Shown here piece by piece: positions 54,437-62,472 of a DNA stretch of 63,904 nucleotides (the stretch's first letter is position 1; each line of letters starts with the position of its first letter). The stretch lies in NCBI GenBank assembly GCA_028280565.1, contig JANQLQ010000115.1, positions 1-63,904 of the forward strand. The letters run 5' to 3'. Both the position numbers and the translations under genes were made by a program. The DNA is from Fulvivirga sp. (lineage in GTDB: Bacteria; Bacteroidota; Bacteroidia; Cytophagales; Cyclobacteriaceae). The notes beneath the pieces were generated by a model. It saw only the letters and a list, made by a program, of their open reading frames with translations. It was not told where the DNA came from and searched no databases.

Positions 54437-55414
54437 ATGACAAGAAAACTCGATCTACTTAAAGAGCTAATTGCCAGTGAGATCAAAGAGCAAGAATACG
54501 GCACTGACCCTGTAGAGCTTTATGAACCCATACAATACATTATGGCATTGGGAGGCAAACGACTTAGGCCGCTGCTCACACTTATTGCCTATTCACTTTA
54601 TAAGAACAAACCGGAAAAAATAATCCGGCAAGCCCTGGCCATGGAGGTCTTCCACAACTTTACCTTGATGCATGATGATATTATGGATGAAGCGCCCCTG
54701 CGCCGTGGCCAGCCCACCGTCCATGAAAAATGGAATAAGAATACCGCCATTCTTTCCGGTGACGTGATGCTGGTAAAGGCCTATGACCTCATGCTTGAAA
54801 CGGATGAAAAATACCTGCAGGCTAGCCTTAAGCTCTTTAACAAATGTGCTTCGGAAGTGTGTGAAGGTCAGCAAATGGATATGCTCTTCGAGTGCCGTGA
54901 GTCGGTGAGCGAAACGGAATACCTGGATATGATCCGTTTAAAAACGGCTGTACTCTTAGGGACCAGCCTCCGCATGGGGGCACTCCTTGCGGGTGCCAAT
55001 AAGGTTAACCAAAAATCACTGTACAGCTTCGGCGTGAACATTGGTATGGGTTTTCAGCTCAAGGATGACCTGCTCGATGTTTACGCGGATAAAGAAAAAT
55101 TTGGCAAACAGGTAGGGGGTGACATTATAGCCAACAAGAAAACATTCCTCTTGATCAAAGCCCAAGAACTTGCCAATACTCAACAACAACAAGAGCTAAA
55201 CCAGTGGCTTTGTGCCCACGATTTTGATGGTGAAGAAAAAGTAGCCGCCGTCACAAAACTCTACGACCAATTGGATATCAAGGCCCTGGCCGAGCAGAAA
55301 ATGAACGATTATTTCAACGCCGGCTTCAGTGCTTTGAAGAAGGTAGACGCTCCTTTACAGAAAAGATCTGTTTTGAGAGAGTTTGCTGAGAGTTTGATCG
55401 TGAGAGAGAGCTGA
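54437..55414 (+). CDS. Polyprenyl diphosphate synthase
   Basis: A 325-residue prenyltransferase that elongates allylic diphosphates with isopentenyl diphosphate. The substrate motif GGKRLRPLLTL is near residue 38. The first aspartate-rich motif is LMHDDIMDEAPLRRG (residues about 77-91) and the second is FQLKDDLLDVYAD near residue 209. It is of the size of octaprenyl/solanesyl synthases, so it likely supplies the menaquinone side chain. It may be co-transcribed with rnr. Confidence 0.93.
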   Translation: MTRKLDLLKELIASEIKEQEYGTDPVELYEPIQYIMALGGKRLRPLLTLIAYSLYKNKPEKIIRQALAMEVFHNFTLMHDDIMDEAPLRRGQPTVHEKWNKNTAILSGDVMLVKAYDLMLETDEKYLQASLKLFNKCASEVCEGQQMDMLFECRESVSETEYLDMIRLKTAVLLGTSLRMGALLAGANKVNQKSLYSFGVNIGMGFQLKDDLLDVYADKEKFGKQVGGDIIANKKTFLLIKAQELANTQQQQELNQWLCAHDFDGEEKVAAVTKLYDQLDIKALAEQKMNDYFNAGFSALKKVDAPLQKRSVLREFAESLIVRES

Positions 55415-55995
55415 TTTGGCTCCTGGGCAGCATCGCGTTTTCGAGCTCACCACCATGGAAAAGGGGATTGTGAATAAGCCATCCCGTTGCAAGTATCTTC
55501 CGCGCGTCCCATTCTTAAGCCGGAAACTCTTTAGTGAATCTCAGACCAAGTTAAAGGCCCCGGGAATTAAGCCATTTTAGCGGAGAACAATAGCAGTTGA
55601 CCTGGGGATGAGGTCTTGATCTTTTCGTGATCATCATTATTCATCTCCAATGCCGTGTAAAAGTGTCCTACCACTTAGCCAGCGACGACAGGAGCTATTC
55701 AAAGATTTTCATCTCGGCTCCAATTCCTACCTATGTTTGACAACCAGCATAACATGCAATTTTTTCCTGTATTCTTCTTATATCCAGCCACACCTTACTT
55801 CAATATATCAACAGCAAAAAAAATGAACCAAGGTAAAGCGATAGCCTTATTAAAGCACAAATAAACGTTCGTTTTTTCCAAGTTTTAGCAAAACATTACA
55901 TGCCAAAGGATGAACTGTAAATTCAGTGTTCCCCAGTTCAGAAAGCCATTAATTTCGACCCAAAATCATTTTTCACCTTTAAATTTTTAAATGTT
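55415..55995. other. Gene-free region upstream of the TPR cluster
   Basis: 581 bp with no credible gene. The composition changes from moderate GC to strongly AT-rich from about 55700 on. A short inverted repeat AAACG-TT-CGTTT lies near 55863. The promoter of the small lipoprotein gene is expected in the last 100 bp. Confidence 0.5.
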
Positions 55996-56154
55996 ATGAA
56001 AAGAGTAATGTTCTATGTTTTAGCGAGTTGTATGCTTTTGGCTGTATCTTCTTGTGAGTTAGTGAGTGAGCCCGATGATATGTCTGAACATACGTTAAAC
56101 ACGGGGTTTGGAGATCCCGGAAGCGGAAGTGATCTCGAAGACGGGCCAGAATAA
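55996..56154 (+). CDS. Small acidic lipoprotein, 52 residues
   Basis: ATG 55996 to TAA 56154 encodes a signal peptide ending MLLAVSSC, a good lipobox, and a mature lipopeptide of about 33 residues: CELVSEPDDMSEHTLNTGFG, then DPGSGSDLEDGPE. It is strongly acidic, with no basic residue after the lipobox. A strong terminator follows at 56182-56214, so it is a complete, separately terminated gene. It is the first gene of the tetratricopeptide cluster. Its function is unknown; a small lipidated ligand or partner of the neighbouring periplasmic TPR proteins is a guess based on position. Confidence 0.75.
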   Translation: MKRVMFYVLASCMLLAVSSCELVSEPDDMSEHTLNTGFGDPGSGSDLEDGPE

Positions 56155-56181
56155 TTGTTTTTACGCCAATGTAATATTTTT

Positions 56182-56214
56182 AAAAAAGGTTCACTTTTTT
56201 AAGTGACCTTTTTT
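56182..56214 (+). terminator. Intrinsic terminator / possible attenuator
   Basis: Left arm AAAAAAGGTTCACTT, loop TTTT, right arm AAGTGACCTTTTTT with one bulged base, followed by a further AATTTTATTT. It ends 15 bp before the start codon of the first TPR gene. It ends the lipoprotein transcript and, because no promoter fits in the remaining space, may also control read-through into the TPR gene. Confidence 0.85.
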
Positions 56215-56228
56215 AATTTTATTTAAAT

Positions 56229-57503
56229 ATGGTATCAAATAAACTTATACTTCGCTTTACATTTCTATTATATTTTGAAATATTTATAATTTATACCGCA
56301 AGTGGGCTAAACGATTTCCAGGGTTTGTATGATTCCGCAAAGAAATTCAAGTCTGTTCCGATTGCTGAACTTGCATTAGAATCTGCTAAGAGTTTGCAAG
56401 ATGATGCCCTAATTGCTAAGAGCTACTTTTTGTTAGCCTTTTATCAAAAACATCAATTTATGTACTACAAAAGCTTGGATAATTATTTTAGGGCTTTTGA
56501 GCATTATCGGAGTGTAAAAAACCTAGATAAACAAATAGGTGTATTAACCAATATAGGAATAATATATATCCAAGTTGGCTTTTTTGATAAGGCGGTAAGT
56601 TTTTATCAAGACGGCATCGCCCTGGCCCAGGTGGCTGGAAACAAAAAACGGGAACTTACACTTCGTTATCAAATCGCAAGGGCCTATAGGCTGACGGGGA
56701 AATTCCCCGAGGCAAAAAATGTGTACATGGACTTAATACCCATGTTTAAAGCGATTGACAATGACCACTTTGTTAGTCAATGTTACTTAGAGCTTGGTTA
56801 CATTACCGCTAAAATTGGGGAAGAGTACGATTCTGCCAACTACTTTTACACACAGGCGGTTAACGCCTACAAAACAGATGTAAAAGCGAAAAGGCTCACT
56901 GAATTGACCAAAATGTATAGCTTGGCATATATGAAAATCCAAAATAATTCTTTTGCTGAAGCGAAGGATTTACTGCTGTCTGTGCTAAACCAGCCATTAG
57001 AAGACAAAGACTATCGAAGAATCGTTATTGATGTTTATGATAACCTGGGAGATATATATCGAGAAACTGGAAATTTAGATTCTGCTGCCGCTTACTATGA
57101 AAAAGCAATGGATTCATCTCATCTAAAAGAATTCAAAAAAAAATACCTTCATCGCGCTAAGTATTTACGTGATTATTACAGTAAACTGGATATAGCGCGT
57201 TCAAATAAATATGGTGAAATTATATTTCAGTTTGCTGACCAACTTTCCAAACTTAAGTCAGATCTACAAGAAGCCAGTCATCGCTATCAAGTTGCAGCGG
57301 CTAACTACAAACATGAAACAGAACTAATTTATGCCCAGCAACGCAATCGTATGATTATTAACGCCATACTGTATGCGAGTTTGGGCTTAATAATGCTAAT
57401 TGGGTTTATCTATTACTTCTACGAACGAAGAAAACGCATAGAGAAATGGCGCAAGGCCTTAAACTCACTTACTATAAAACCAGGGATTACGGGTTATCCT
57501 TAA
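56229..57503 (+). CDS. TPR-repeat membrane-anchored protein, copy 1
   Basis: A 424-residue protein with an N-terminal signal or anchor (to about residue 28) and about seven tetratricopeptide repeats (residues about 30-350). These include AKSYFLLAFYQKHQFMYYKSLDNYFRAFEHY, GVLTNIGIIYIQVGFFDKAVSFYQDGIALA, and DVYDNLGDIYRETGNLDSAAAYYEKAM. A linker follows, then one transmembrane helix at about 374-396 and a short basic tail YERRKRIEKWRKALNSLTIKP. The topology is a periplasmic TPR domain with a cytoplasmic tail. It resembles the sensor part of TPR/LuxR or TPR-kinase proteins of Bacteroidota, but has no output domain. Paralogues are at 58011 and 59361. Confidence 0.85.
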   Translation: MVSNKLILRFTFLLYFEIFIIYTASGLNDFQGLYDSAKKFKSVPIAELALESAKSLQDDALIAKSYFLLAFYQKHQFMYYKSLDNYFRAFEHYRSVKNLDKQIGVLTNIGIIYIQVGFFDKAVSFYQDGIALAQVAGNKKRELTLRYQIARAYRLTGKFPEAKNVYMDLIPMFKAIDNDHFVSQCYLELGYITAKIGEEYDSANYFYTQAVNAYKTDVKAKRLTELTKMYSLAYMKIQNNSFAEAKDLLLSVLNQPLEDKDYRRIVIDVYDNLGDIYRETGNLDSAAAYYEKAMDSSHLKEFKKKYLHRAKYLRDYYSKLDIARSNKYGEIIFQFADQLSKLKSDLQEASHRYQVAAANYKHETELIYAQQRNRMIINAILYASLGLIMLIGFIYYFYERRKRIEKWRKALNSLTIKPGITGYP

Positions 57504-57693
57504 CTTGGCCTTATCTCACCTTTGTAAATACACTTTCTTGCTGCTTATAACGGATCTTGTAGATAAGTTCTGGGTGGTGAAGTTTTATGGTAAGATCGGG
57601 ATGACACCAAGCGAGGAGTCCATTCAAAACTTCAATTCGGATATGTGACTATACCATTGTTGCTATATTATTATTAGAAAAAGATCACTTTTT

Positions 57694-57924
57694 ATGGACC
57701 GTTTTCTAATTTTACATACCGTGTTACACCATAAACTACTCCCATATTTTATTCTTTTGTCGCTTTACAGCCCATGCTCTTTGTTAGGTTTTTGGCATGG
57801 TGATTCTTTCCGGGCTCATCTTCTTCTTTATGAACGCAGAAAGGTGGACAAAAAATTGGCGAAAGGTGTTAGAAGAGTTGATCATTGGACCCATGTTAGA
57901 ATACTAGATCTTCATAGAGCATGA
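57694..57924 (+). pseudogene. Decayed fourth copy of the TPR gene (signal-like start plus C-terminal tail)
   Basis: Between copies 1 and 2, positions 57800-57895 read ATTCTTTCCGGGCTCATCTT, then CTTCTTTATGAACGCAGAAA and GGTGGAC..TTGGCGAAAGGTG, then AGAGTTGATCATT. This aligns with the transmembrane-tail coding region of copy 2 (59165-59250: ATTTTTTCAGGACTCGTG.. TCTTTACGAGCG.. ATGGCGAAAGGTGC.. AGAGTTGACCATT). The frame carries one-base slips. The 5' part (57694-57790) encodes a hydrophobic stretch like a signal peptide. A middle of about 1.1 kb corresponding to the TPRs is missing. Confidence 0.7.
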
Positions 57925-58010
57925 TTCGTCAAGTTAAATACGATCTGCGAATACCTTACGCATAAAAACAACATCTTCATACCCATTCCATTAACGTTCA
58001 TAATCCCATC

Positions 58011-59273
58011 ATGTCTGTCAAATTCCCACTTACTTTCATGTTGTTGCTTTTAGCGCTAATTCACAATGTGGAAGCCTCTGATGAATTCCAGCAATTATAC
58101 GATTCTGCTAAAAAGCATAAATCGATCCCACTCGCTGAACTTTCGCTAAAATCCGCTAAAAGTTTAGAAAATGATGAACTGATCGCAAGAGCGTACTTTT
58201 TAATAGCCTACTACCAAAAAAACCAACGGATGTACTATGAAAGTCTGAACAATTATTTTTCTGCACTTGAATATTACGGTAAAGCGGGAAACCATAAGCG
58301 GTATATGGACACTTTACATGGTATTGGAAATCTTTATGCTAAAGGCGGATTTCTTAAAGAGGCAATGGATTTCTACCAAGAAGGGATAGTTCTCGCCAAA
58401 CGTGAAAAAGATATTGATCGTGAGTTGTCGCTTCGTTATCAACTCGCCAAGACGTATAGGATGAATGAAGAATATGATTCTGCCACCAATATGTATCAAA
58501 GCCTTATGCCAACGCTGATAAAGCTGAAAAAGGAACATTTAATGAGCCAGTGCTATTTAGAAATGGGCTATATCGTTTCCGTAATTGGTTTAGGTTATGA
58601 CACTGCCAATTTTTTCTATACAAAGGCTATTGAAGCTTACAGAACAAATAGTAAAGACCAATCCGTTGCCGAAATAAAGAAAAAATATCGCCTTGCTTAT
58701 ATAAACAATAAAAATGGTGAATACAAAAGCGCCAAAAAATCACTATTATCTGCGTTGGCGCAGGCAAATGAAAGCACTTATGACCCGGAAATGATGGTCG
58801 ATATTTACTCGAATTTAGGAGATGCTTATGAATATTTGGGTGTGACAGATTCTGCAATTATGATGTACAAACAAGTACTTGACTACATTGATGTAGAAGA
58901 TTTCGACTTCAATTATGTGTGGAACGCTAAACTTCTCTACGATTATTGCAAGAAATTTGATCCTGCAGAATCAAAAGCTTGCAGCAAAGTGATCTATGAT
59001 TTCACCGACGAAGTAGTAGAGTTTAAAGACAAGCTGGTAGAGGCCAACGTCCACTATCAAGTAAGAGCAGCCAACTACCATCGTGAAAATGAGCTGCTTT
59101 ATACCCAACGACAAAATAATCGCGAGTTGATTAATCTCATGATCTTCCTAGCCCTTGGACTTGTTATTTTTTCAGGACTCGTGTTCTATCTTTACGAGCG
59201 TAAAAGGCGGATAGAAAAATGGCGAAAGGTGCTCAAAGAGTTGACCATTAAGCCTCGTTTCACAAAAAACTGA
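58011..59273 (+). CDS. TPR-repeat membrane-anchored protein, copy 2
   Basis: A 420-residue paralogue of copy 1. Signal peptide to about residue 23 (ending NVEAS), then the shared mature start DEFQQLYDSAKKHKSIPLAE, about seven TPRs, a transmembrane helix at about 375-395 (LMIFLALGLVIFSGLVFYLY) and the tail YERKRRIEKWRKVLKELTIKP. It shares a 41-bp identical DNA run (58983-59023) with copy 3 at the linker, while the TPR region is much more divergent. It lies 88 bp upstream of copy 3. Confidence 0.85.
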   Translation: MSVKFPLTFMLLLLALIHNVEASDEFQQLYDSAKKHKSIPLAELSLKSAKSLENDELIARAYFLIAYYQKNQRMYYESLNNYFSALEYYGKAGNHKRYMDTLHGIGNLYAKGGFLKEAMDFYQEGIVLAKREKDIDRELSLRYQLAKTYRMNEEYDSATNMYQSLMPTLIKLKKEHLMSQCYLEMGYIVSVIGLGYDTANFFYTKAIEAYRTNSKDQSVAEIKKKYRLAYINNKNGEYKSAKKSLLSALAQANESTYDPEMMVDIYSNLGDAYEYLGVTDSAIMMYKQVLDYIDVEDFDFNYVWNAKLLYDYCKKFDPAESKACSKVIYDFTDEVVEFKDKLVEANVHYQVRAANYHRENELLYTQRQNNRELINLMIFLALGLVIFSGLVFYLYERKRRIEKWRKVLKELTIKPRFTKN

Positions 59274-59360
59274 TTCGAAATAAATTTTATTGCCTATAAA
59301 TACCCTGTGTACATTTTGAATATTTAGTTCAGAACTCTTTTAGATCCCAATTTCTCAGCA

Positions 59361-60623
59361 ATGTTCTTTAAACCCCGAGCTTGTCTATTCTTTCTTTTTT
59401 GTTTGACGTCCTCTTTAAAGGCATCCGATGAATTTCAGCAACTTTATGATTCGGCGAACAAGTTAGGATCTGTTCCATTGGCAAAACGTTCATTAGAGGT
59501 TGCACAAGGATTGAAAGATGACGAATTGATGGGTAAAGCCTATTTTTTGATAGCCTTCTATCAACAATACAAACGAGCTTATTATGAAAGCTTGAAAAAC
59601 TATTTCCTAGCCGAGGAACATTATCGTAGAGCAAAAAACATAGAGAGACAAATTTCTACGCTAATTAATGTCGGAGGTATTTATACCAAAGGCGGATTTT
59701 ATGAGGAAGCAGGGCAATTTTATAATTTAGGTATTGAGCTTGCACAGCAAAATGGAGATACAATGAATGAATTGATATTGCGATATCAAATGGCAAGATC
59801 TTTACAGCTTATGGGTTCTTATCAAGAGGCAAGAAAACTCTATTCTGATCTTATCCCTCAATTTCAAAATCAGCATGATGAAATGATGGTAAGTAAATGT
59901 TACCTATCCATTGGGTATATTGTAGCGATTAGTGGAGAGGTTTATGACACTGCTGACTATTATTATTCTAAAGCCGTAGAATCATTCAGTGAAGAAGGAA
60001 AAGATAAAAATCAAGCTGAAATAACTAAAAAATACAGCTTGGGATATGTTTACATAAAACAAAATTCATTTAAAAAAGCTAAACCACTTATTCTCTCTGC
60101 TCTTGAACAAGCACAAACAGGTAGTTACAGCTCAAAGACGATGGCCGACATCTATTTTAACCTAGCAACTACCTACGAACATTTGAACATGACCGACTCG
60201 GCAATAATAATGTACGAAAAAGGCATCGAATATATCGATACGGAAGCTTTCGATTTTGATTATACCCAAAGTATTAAAAGATTATATGACTACTGCCGGA
60301 CGTTTAATCCTGCAGAATCAGAAGCCTGTAGCAAAGTGATCTATGATTTCACCGACGAAGTAGTAGAGTTCAAGGACAAGCTAGTAGACGCCAACGCGCA
60401 CTACCAAGTAGCCGCTGCCAACCTGCATCGCAAAAATGAACTTCTTAATGCCCAGCAACAGCGTGACCGCCGGGTGATCAACTTTATGATCTTCCTCGCA
60501 CTGGGTTTAGTCATTTTTTCAGGGCTTCTTTTTTATCTTTACGAGCGTAAAAGGCGTATCCAAAAGTGGCGAAAAGTACTCAAGGAATTAACCATTAAGC
60601 CCGGCCTTACGAACCCTTCTTAG
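59361..60623 (+). CDS. TPR-repeat membrane-anchored protein, copy 3
   Basis: A 420-residue paralogue with the same layout: signal to about residue 22 (SLKAS), mature start DEFQQLYDSANKLGSVPLAK, TPRs, membrane helix and tail YERKRRIQKWRKVLKELTIKP. Its 3' end overlaps by 17 bp, tail to tail, with the Xre-like gene on the other strand. The membrane helix and tail are nearly identical to copy 2, so the tail is likely under strong selection or gene conversion. Confidence 0.85.
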   Translation: MFFKPRACLFFLFCLTSSLKASDEFQQLYDSANKLGSVPLAKRSLEVAQGLKDDELMGKAYFLIAFYQQYKRAYYESLKNYFLAEEHYRRAKNIERQISTLINVGGIYTKGGFYEEAGQFYNLGIELAQQNGDTMNELILRYQMARSLQLMGSYQEARKLYSDLIPQFQNQHDEMMVSKCYLSIGYIVAISGEVYDTADYYYSKAVESFSEEGKDKNQAEITKKYSLGYVYIKQNSFKKAKPLILSALEQAQTGSYSSKTMADIYFNLATTYEHLNMTDSAIIMYEKGIEYIDTEAFDFDYTQSIKRLYDYCRTFNPAESEACSKVIYDFTDEVVEFKDKLVDANAHYQVAAANLHRKNELLNAQQQRDRRVINFMIFLALGLVIFSGLLFYLYERKRRIQKWRKVLKELTIKPGLTNPS

Positions 60624-61077
60624 TATTGGCAGATCTCTCTGCCAGTACGTAAAGCTTTTGATAATTTTTGTATAACTCTTGATAGTTTTCAGATAAGGAG
60701 GACAGCAACTCGATCGTTTTATCAGCACATTCCAAAAGTCTTACAGCTTCCTCCTGCTCGATCTTATCCGACATTTTAAGTTCTGTGATCAGCCTAACCG
60801 TGTCCAGTACAAACTGTTGGTTAGCCAAAGAGTCCGGCAACGCATCCATTTTCTTCACCATATTATTCTCATCTTGCCGGATAAACGCGTCTAAATTGAA
60901 ATCTTCATAATCCGGGTGGCGGAGTATCCTGCGCAGGTTGTCGCCCGTGATACTCGATTCCCCATCTAAGAAGCTCCTGGATACTCCTATTCGGGTGCAA
61001 AAAGAAAGACGGCTTATCCCCTTCTCCTTCAAATACGATCTTATTAAAGCTTTATCAGATATTTCTTTCTTTTGCAT
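60607..61077 (-). CDS. Xre-like HTH protein with a coiled-coil C-terminus
   Basis: A 156-residue protein. Residues about 8-58 look like a Cro/CI-type helix-turn-helix (SYLKEKGISRLSFCTRIGVSRSFLDGESSITGDNLRRIL). Residues about 85-150 are helical and heptad-like (EEAVRLLECADKTIELLSSLSENYQELYKNYQKLY). It lies tail to tail with TPR copy 3, overlapping by 17 bp. A perfect inverted repeat lies 4 bp upstream of its start codon, suggesting autoregulation. Whether it controls the TPR genes is not shown. Confidence 0.75.
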   Translation of the reverse strand: MQKKEISDKALIRSYLKEKGISRLSFCTRIGVSRSFLDGESSITGDNLRRILRHPDYEDFNLDAFIRQDENNMVKKMDALPDSLANQQFVLDTVRLITELKMSDKIEQEEAVRLLECADKTIELLSSLSENYQELYKNYQKLYVLAERSANTKKGS

Positions 61078-61080
61078 AAA

Positions 61081-61100
61081 ATTACAACTATAATTGTAAT
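61081..61100. promoter_or_regulatory. Operator candidate ATTACAA-N6-TTGTAAT
   Basis: A perfect 7-bp inverted repeat with a 6-bp AT-rich spacer, directly upstream of the Xre-like gene (its ATG is at 61077). A second, weaker dyad TTGT-TAT-ACAA follows at 61108-61118. The position over the start region is typical of an autorepressor site. Confidence 0.6.
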
Positions 61101-61165
61101 ATCAACTTGTTATACAAATTAAATAGGAAACTGGGTTAAAGTTCATTTAAAGATAATAGGATGCC

Positions 61166-61435
61166 ATGGGGAATAAAAGATTGTTTCATTTAATGGAACT
61201 ACTCAAGGTGTGTGATCGCATACAACATGACCTTTTGACTAAAGAAAGGAGCATGCAGCATGATTATATCATCGTGAATATGTATGACTTGGTCTGTCGA
61301 CATCCGCACATTACAGTTTCCCAATTGCTTGCTATTTATAATACCCTGCTGGCCACGAATTGGCGAGTAACTAGTATTGATATTCCATTAGACGAGACCA
61401 ACATCTTTACGGCACGGTCGTTGTGCTGTACATGA
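61166..61435 (+). CDS. Hypothetical small protein, 89 residues
   Basis: An open frame from ATG 61166 that encodes a helical protein (RLFHLMELLKVCDRIQHDLLTKE, then ITVSQLLAIYNTLLATNW) with no signal peptide. I recognise no domain. It starts 65 bp from the divergent operator candidate, so it could share the regulation of the Xre-like gene. Confidence 0.5.
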   Translation: MGNKRLFHLMELLKVCDRIQHDLLTKERSMQHDYIIVNMYDLVCRHPHITVSQLLAIYNTLLATNWRVTSIDIPLDETNIFTARSLCCT

Positions 61436-61515
61436 TCACTTTAAGGCTTGTTCTTTTAGCCGATAAAGCATTGAAATAAACCCATATATTGTTCAATTCA
61501 GCTAGATTATTGTTT

Positions 61516-61737
61516 ATGGACCCTAACCAAAAAAAAGACCTCCCTAGTTCTATAGTATACCATACCCATAGTGGGATGGTCACTAACCTGCATCCACTGG
61601 AGTTTTCGCTGAGCGCACCGGACAAAACCGAATTTTTAACAAAATTGGAAGCCTCGTTGGCCAGTACTACCACTCGGCGACCCCACACGGAGAAAGATTT
61701 CAGGAGATTCCTCTCATTGTTTAACAGCCCGAATTGA
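61516..61737 (+). CDS. Hypothetical small protein, 73 residues
   Basis: ATG 61516 encodes MDPNQKKDLPSSIVYHTHSG followed by a basic, serine-rich C-terminus (TTRRPHTEKDFRRFLSLFN). An upstream ATG at 61489 would add nine residues. The minus-strand frame 61407-61871 overlaps it and is less convincing. No domain or partner is recognised. Confidence 0.4.
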   Translation: MDPNQKKDLPSSIVYHTHSGMVTNLHPLEFSLSAPDKTEFLTKLEASLASTTTRRPHTEKDFRRFLSLFNSPN

Positions 61738-61897
61738 GTATGGGAACGCGAACTACCGGTTACAAGGAAATTCCGTTCAGAAGAAAGGAACGATGCGATG
61801 ATCAAGCTTACTCGCTGGTGAGAAACATGGTAGGTGTATCTCATGGGGTTAAAACCGTAATCTAATATCATTCATGTCTTAAATTGTTTGTATTCCA

Positions 61898-62128
61898 ATG
61901 GCTTTAAAAAACATACTTCAGCGAGGTTTCGTGATCGATAAGCTGATCCGGGAAAAGAAGACCGGCTCAGCCAAAGAACTAGCCGAAACCACCGGGGTGA
62001 CACGCAGACATATCTTTAACTACCTCCAAGCACTGGAAGAAATCGGCAAAAAATGCAGGTTTGACCCGGAAGAAGATAGTTACGTCTATTTCGATGATAC
62101 CGCCGGAAAAGATACAGGACTGCATTAA
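61898..62128 (+). CDS. Small stand-alone HTH protein
   Basis: A 76-residue protein consisting almost entirely of a helix-turn-helix (HTH_11/DeoR-like): FVIDKLIREKKTGSAKELAETTGVTRRHIFNYLQALEEIG, followed by an acidic C-terminus (DPEEDSYVYFDD). Small HTH proteins of this type occur as solitary regulators in Bacteroidota. No neighbour suggests its target. Confidence 0.7.
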   Translation: MALKNILQRGFVIDKLIREKKTGSAKELAETTGVTRRHIFNYLQALEEIGKKCRFDPEEDSYVYFDDTAGKDTGLH

Positions 62129-62472
62129 GGGTGACGGTCGGTCGGATGGTATAAGTGTACATGGGCTGTCCGGCCGGCTTCCCTTGATCCTTGTTTTATA
62201 GACCTCTCCAGGGGGTTGATACACTACATCACTTTTTGCAACAAGAGAAATACCCTAAACTGGTACGCGTTTGCAACGCGTACCTATTGAGCAATACCGG
62301 GCACTGAAGCTAGCATTTGTAATGCGGGTCTCCAACGAACACTACAATCAAGATGAAAAACTCCCTCTTACAAAGACAGGCACAAAGACGTAGCTTTTCA
62401 AGCGTACAGCACCAAGCCAAGTCCCCAAGAGTATGTTTTCATAAGAGGGAAAAGAGTTTTATTGATCGTTAG
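62129..62472. other. Gene-free region with REP-like hairpins
   Basis: Two strong hairpins at 62262-62284 and 62313-62325. The rest has no gene. Confidence 0.5.
62262..62325. repeat. Pair of REP-like hairpins
   Basis: The first has 10-bp perfect arms GGTACGCGTT / AACGCGTACC around TGC (62262-62284). The second is GCATTTGTAATGC (62313-62325). The TTTGCAA/TTTGTAA centres are like those at 45208-45403, so both places belong to one REP-like family, with variable arms and conserved centres. Confidence 0.65.

Noticed and set aside
61407-61871. Minus-strand frame of 154 codons
   Set aside because: It overlaps the plus-strand small genes and shows no domain or signal. Its residue order looks like a shadow; the plus-strand reading is more convincing but also uncertain.
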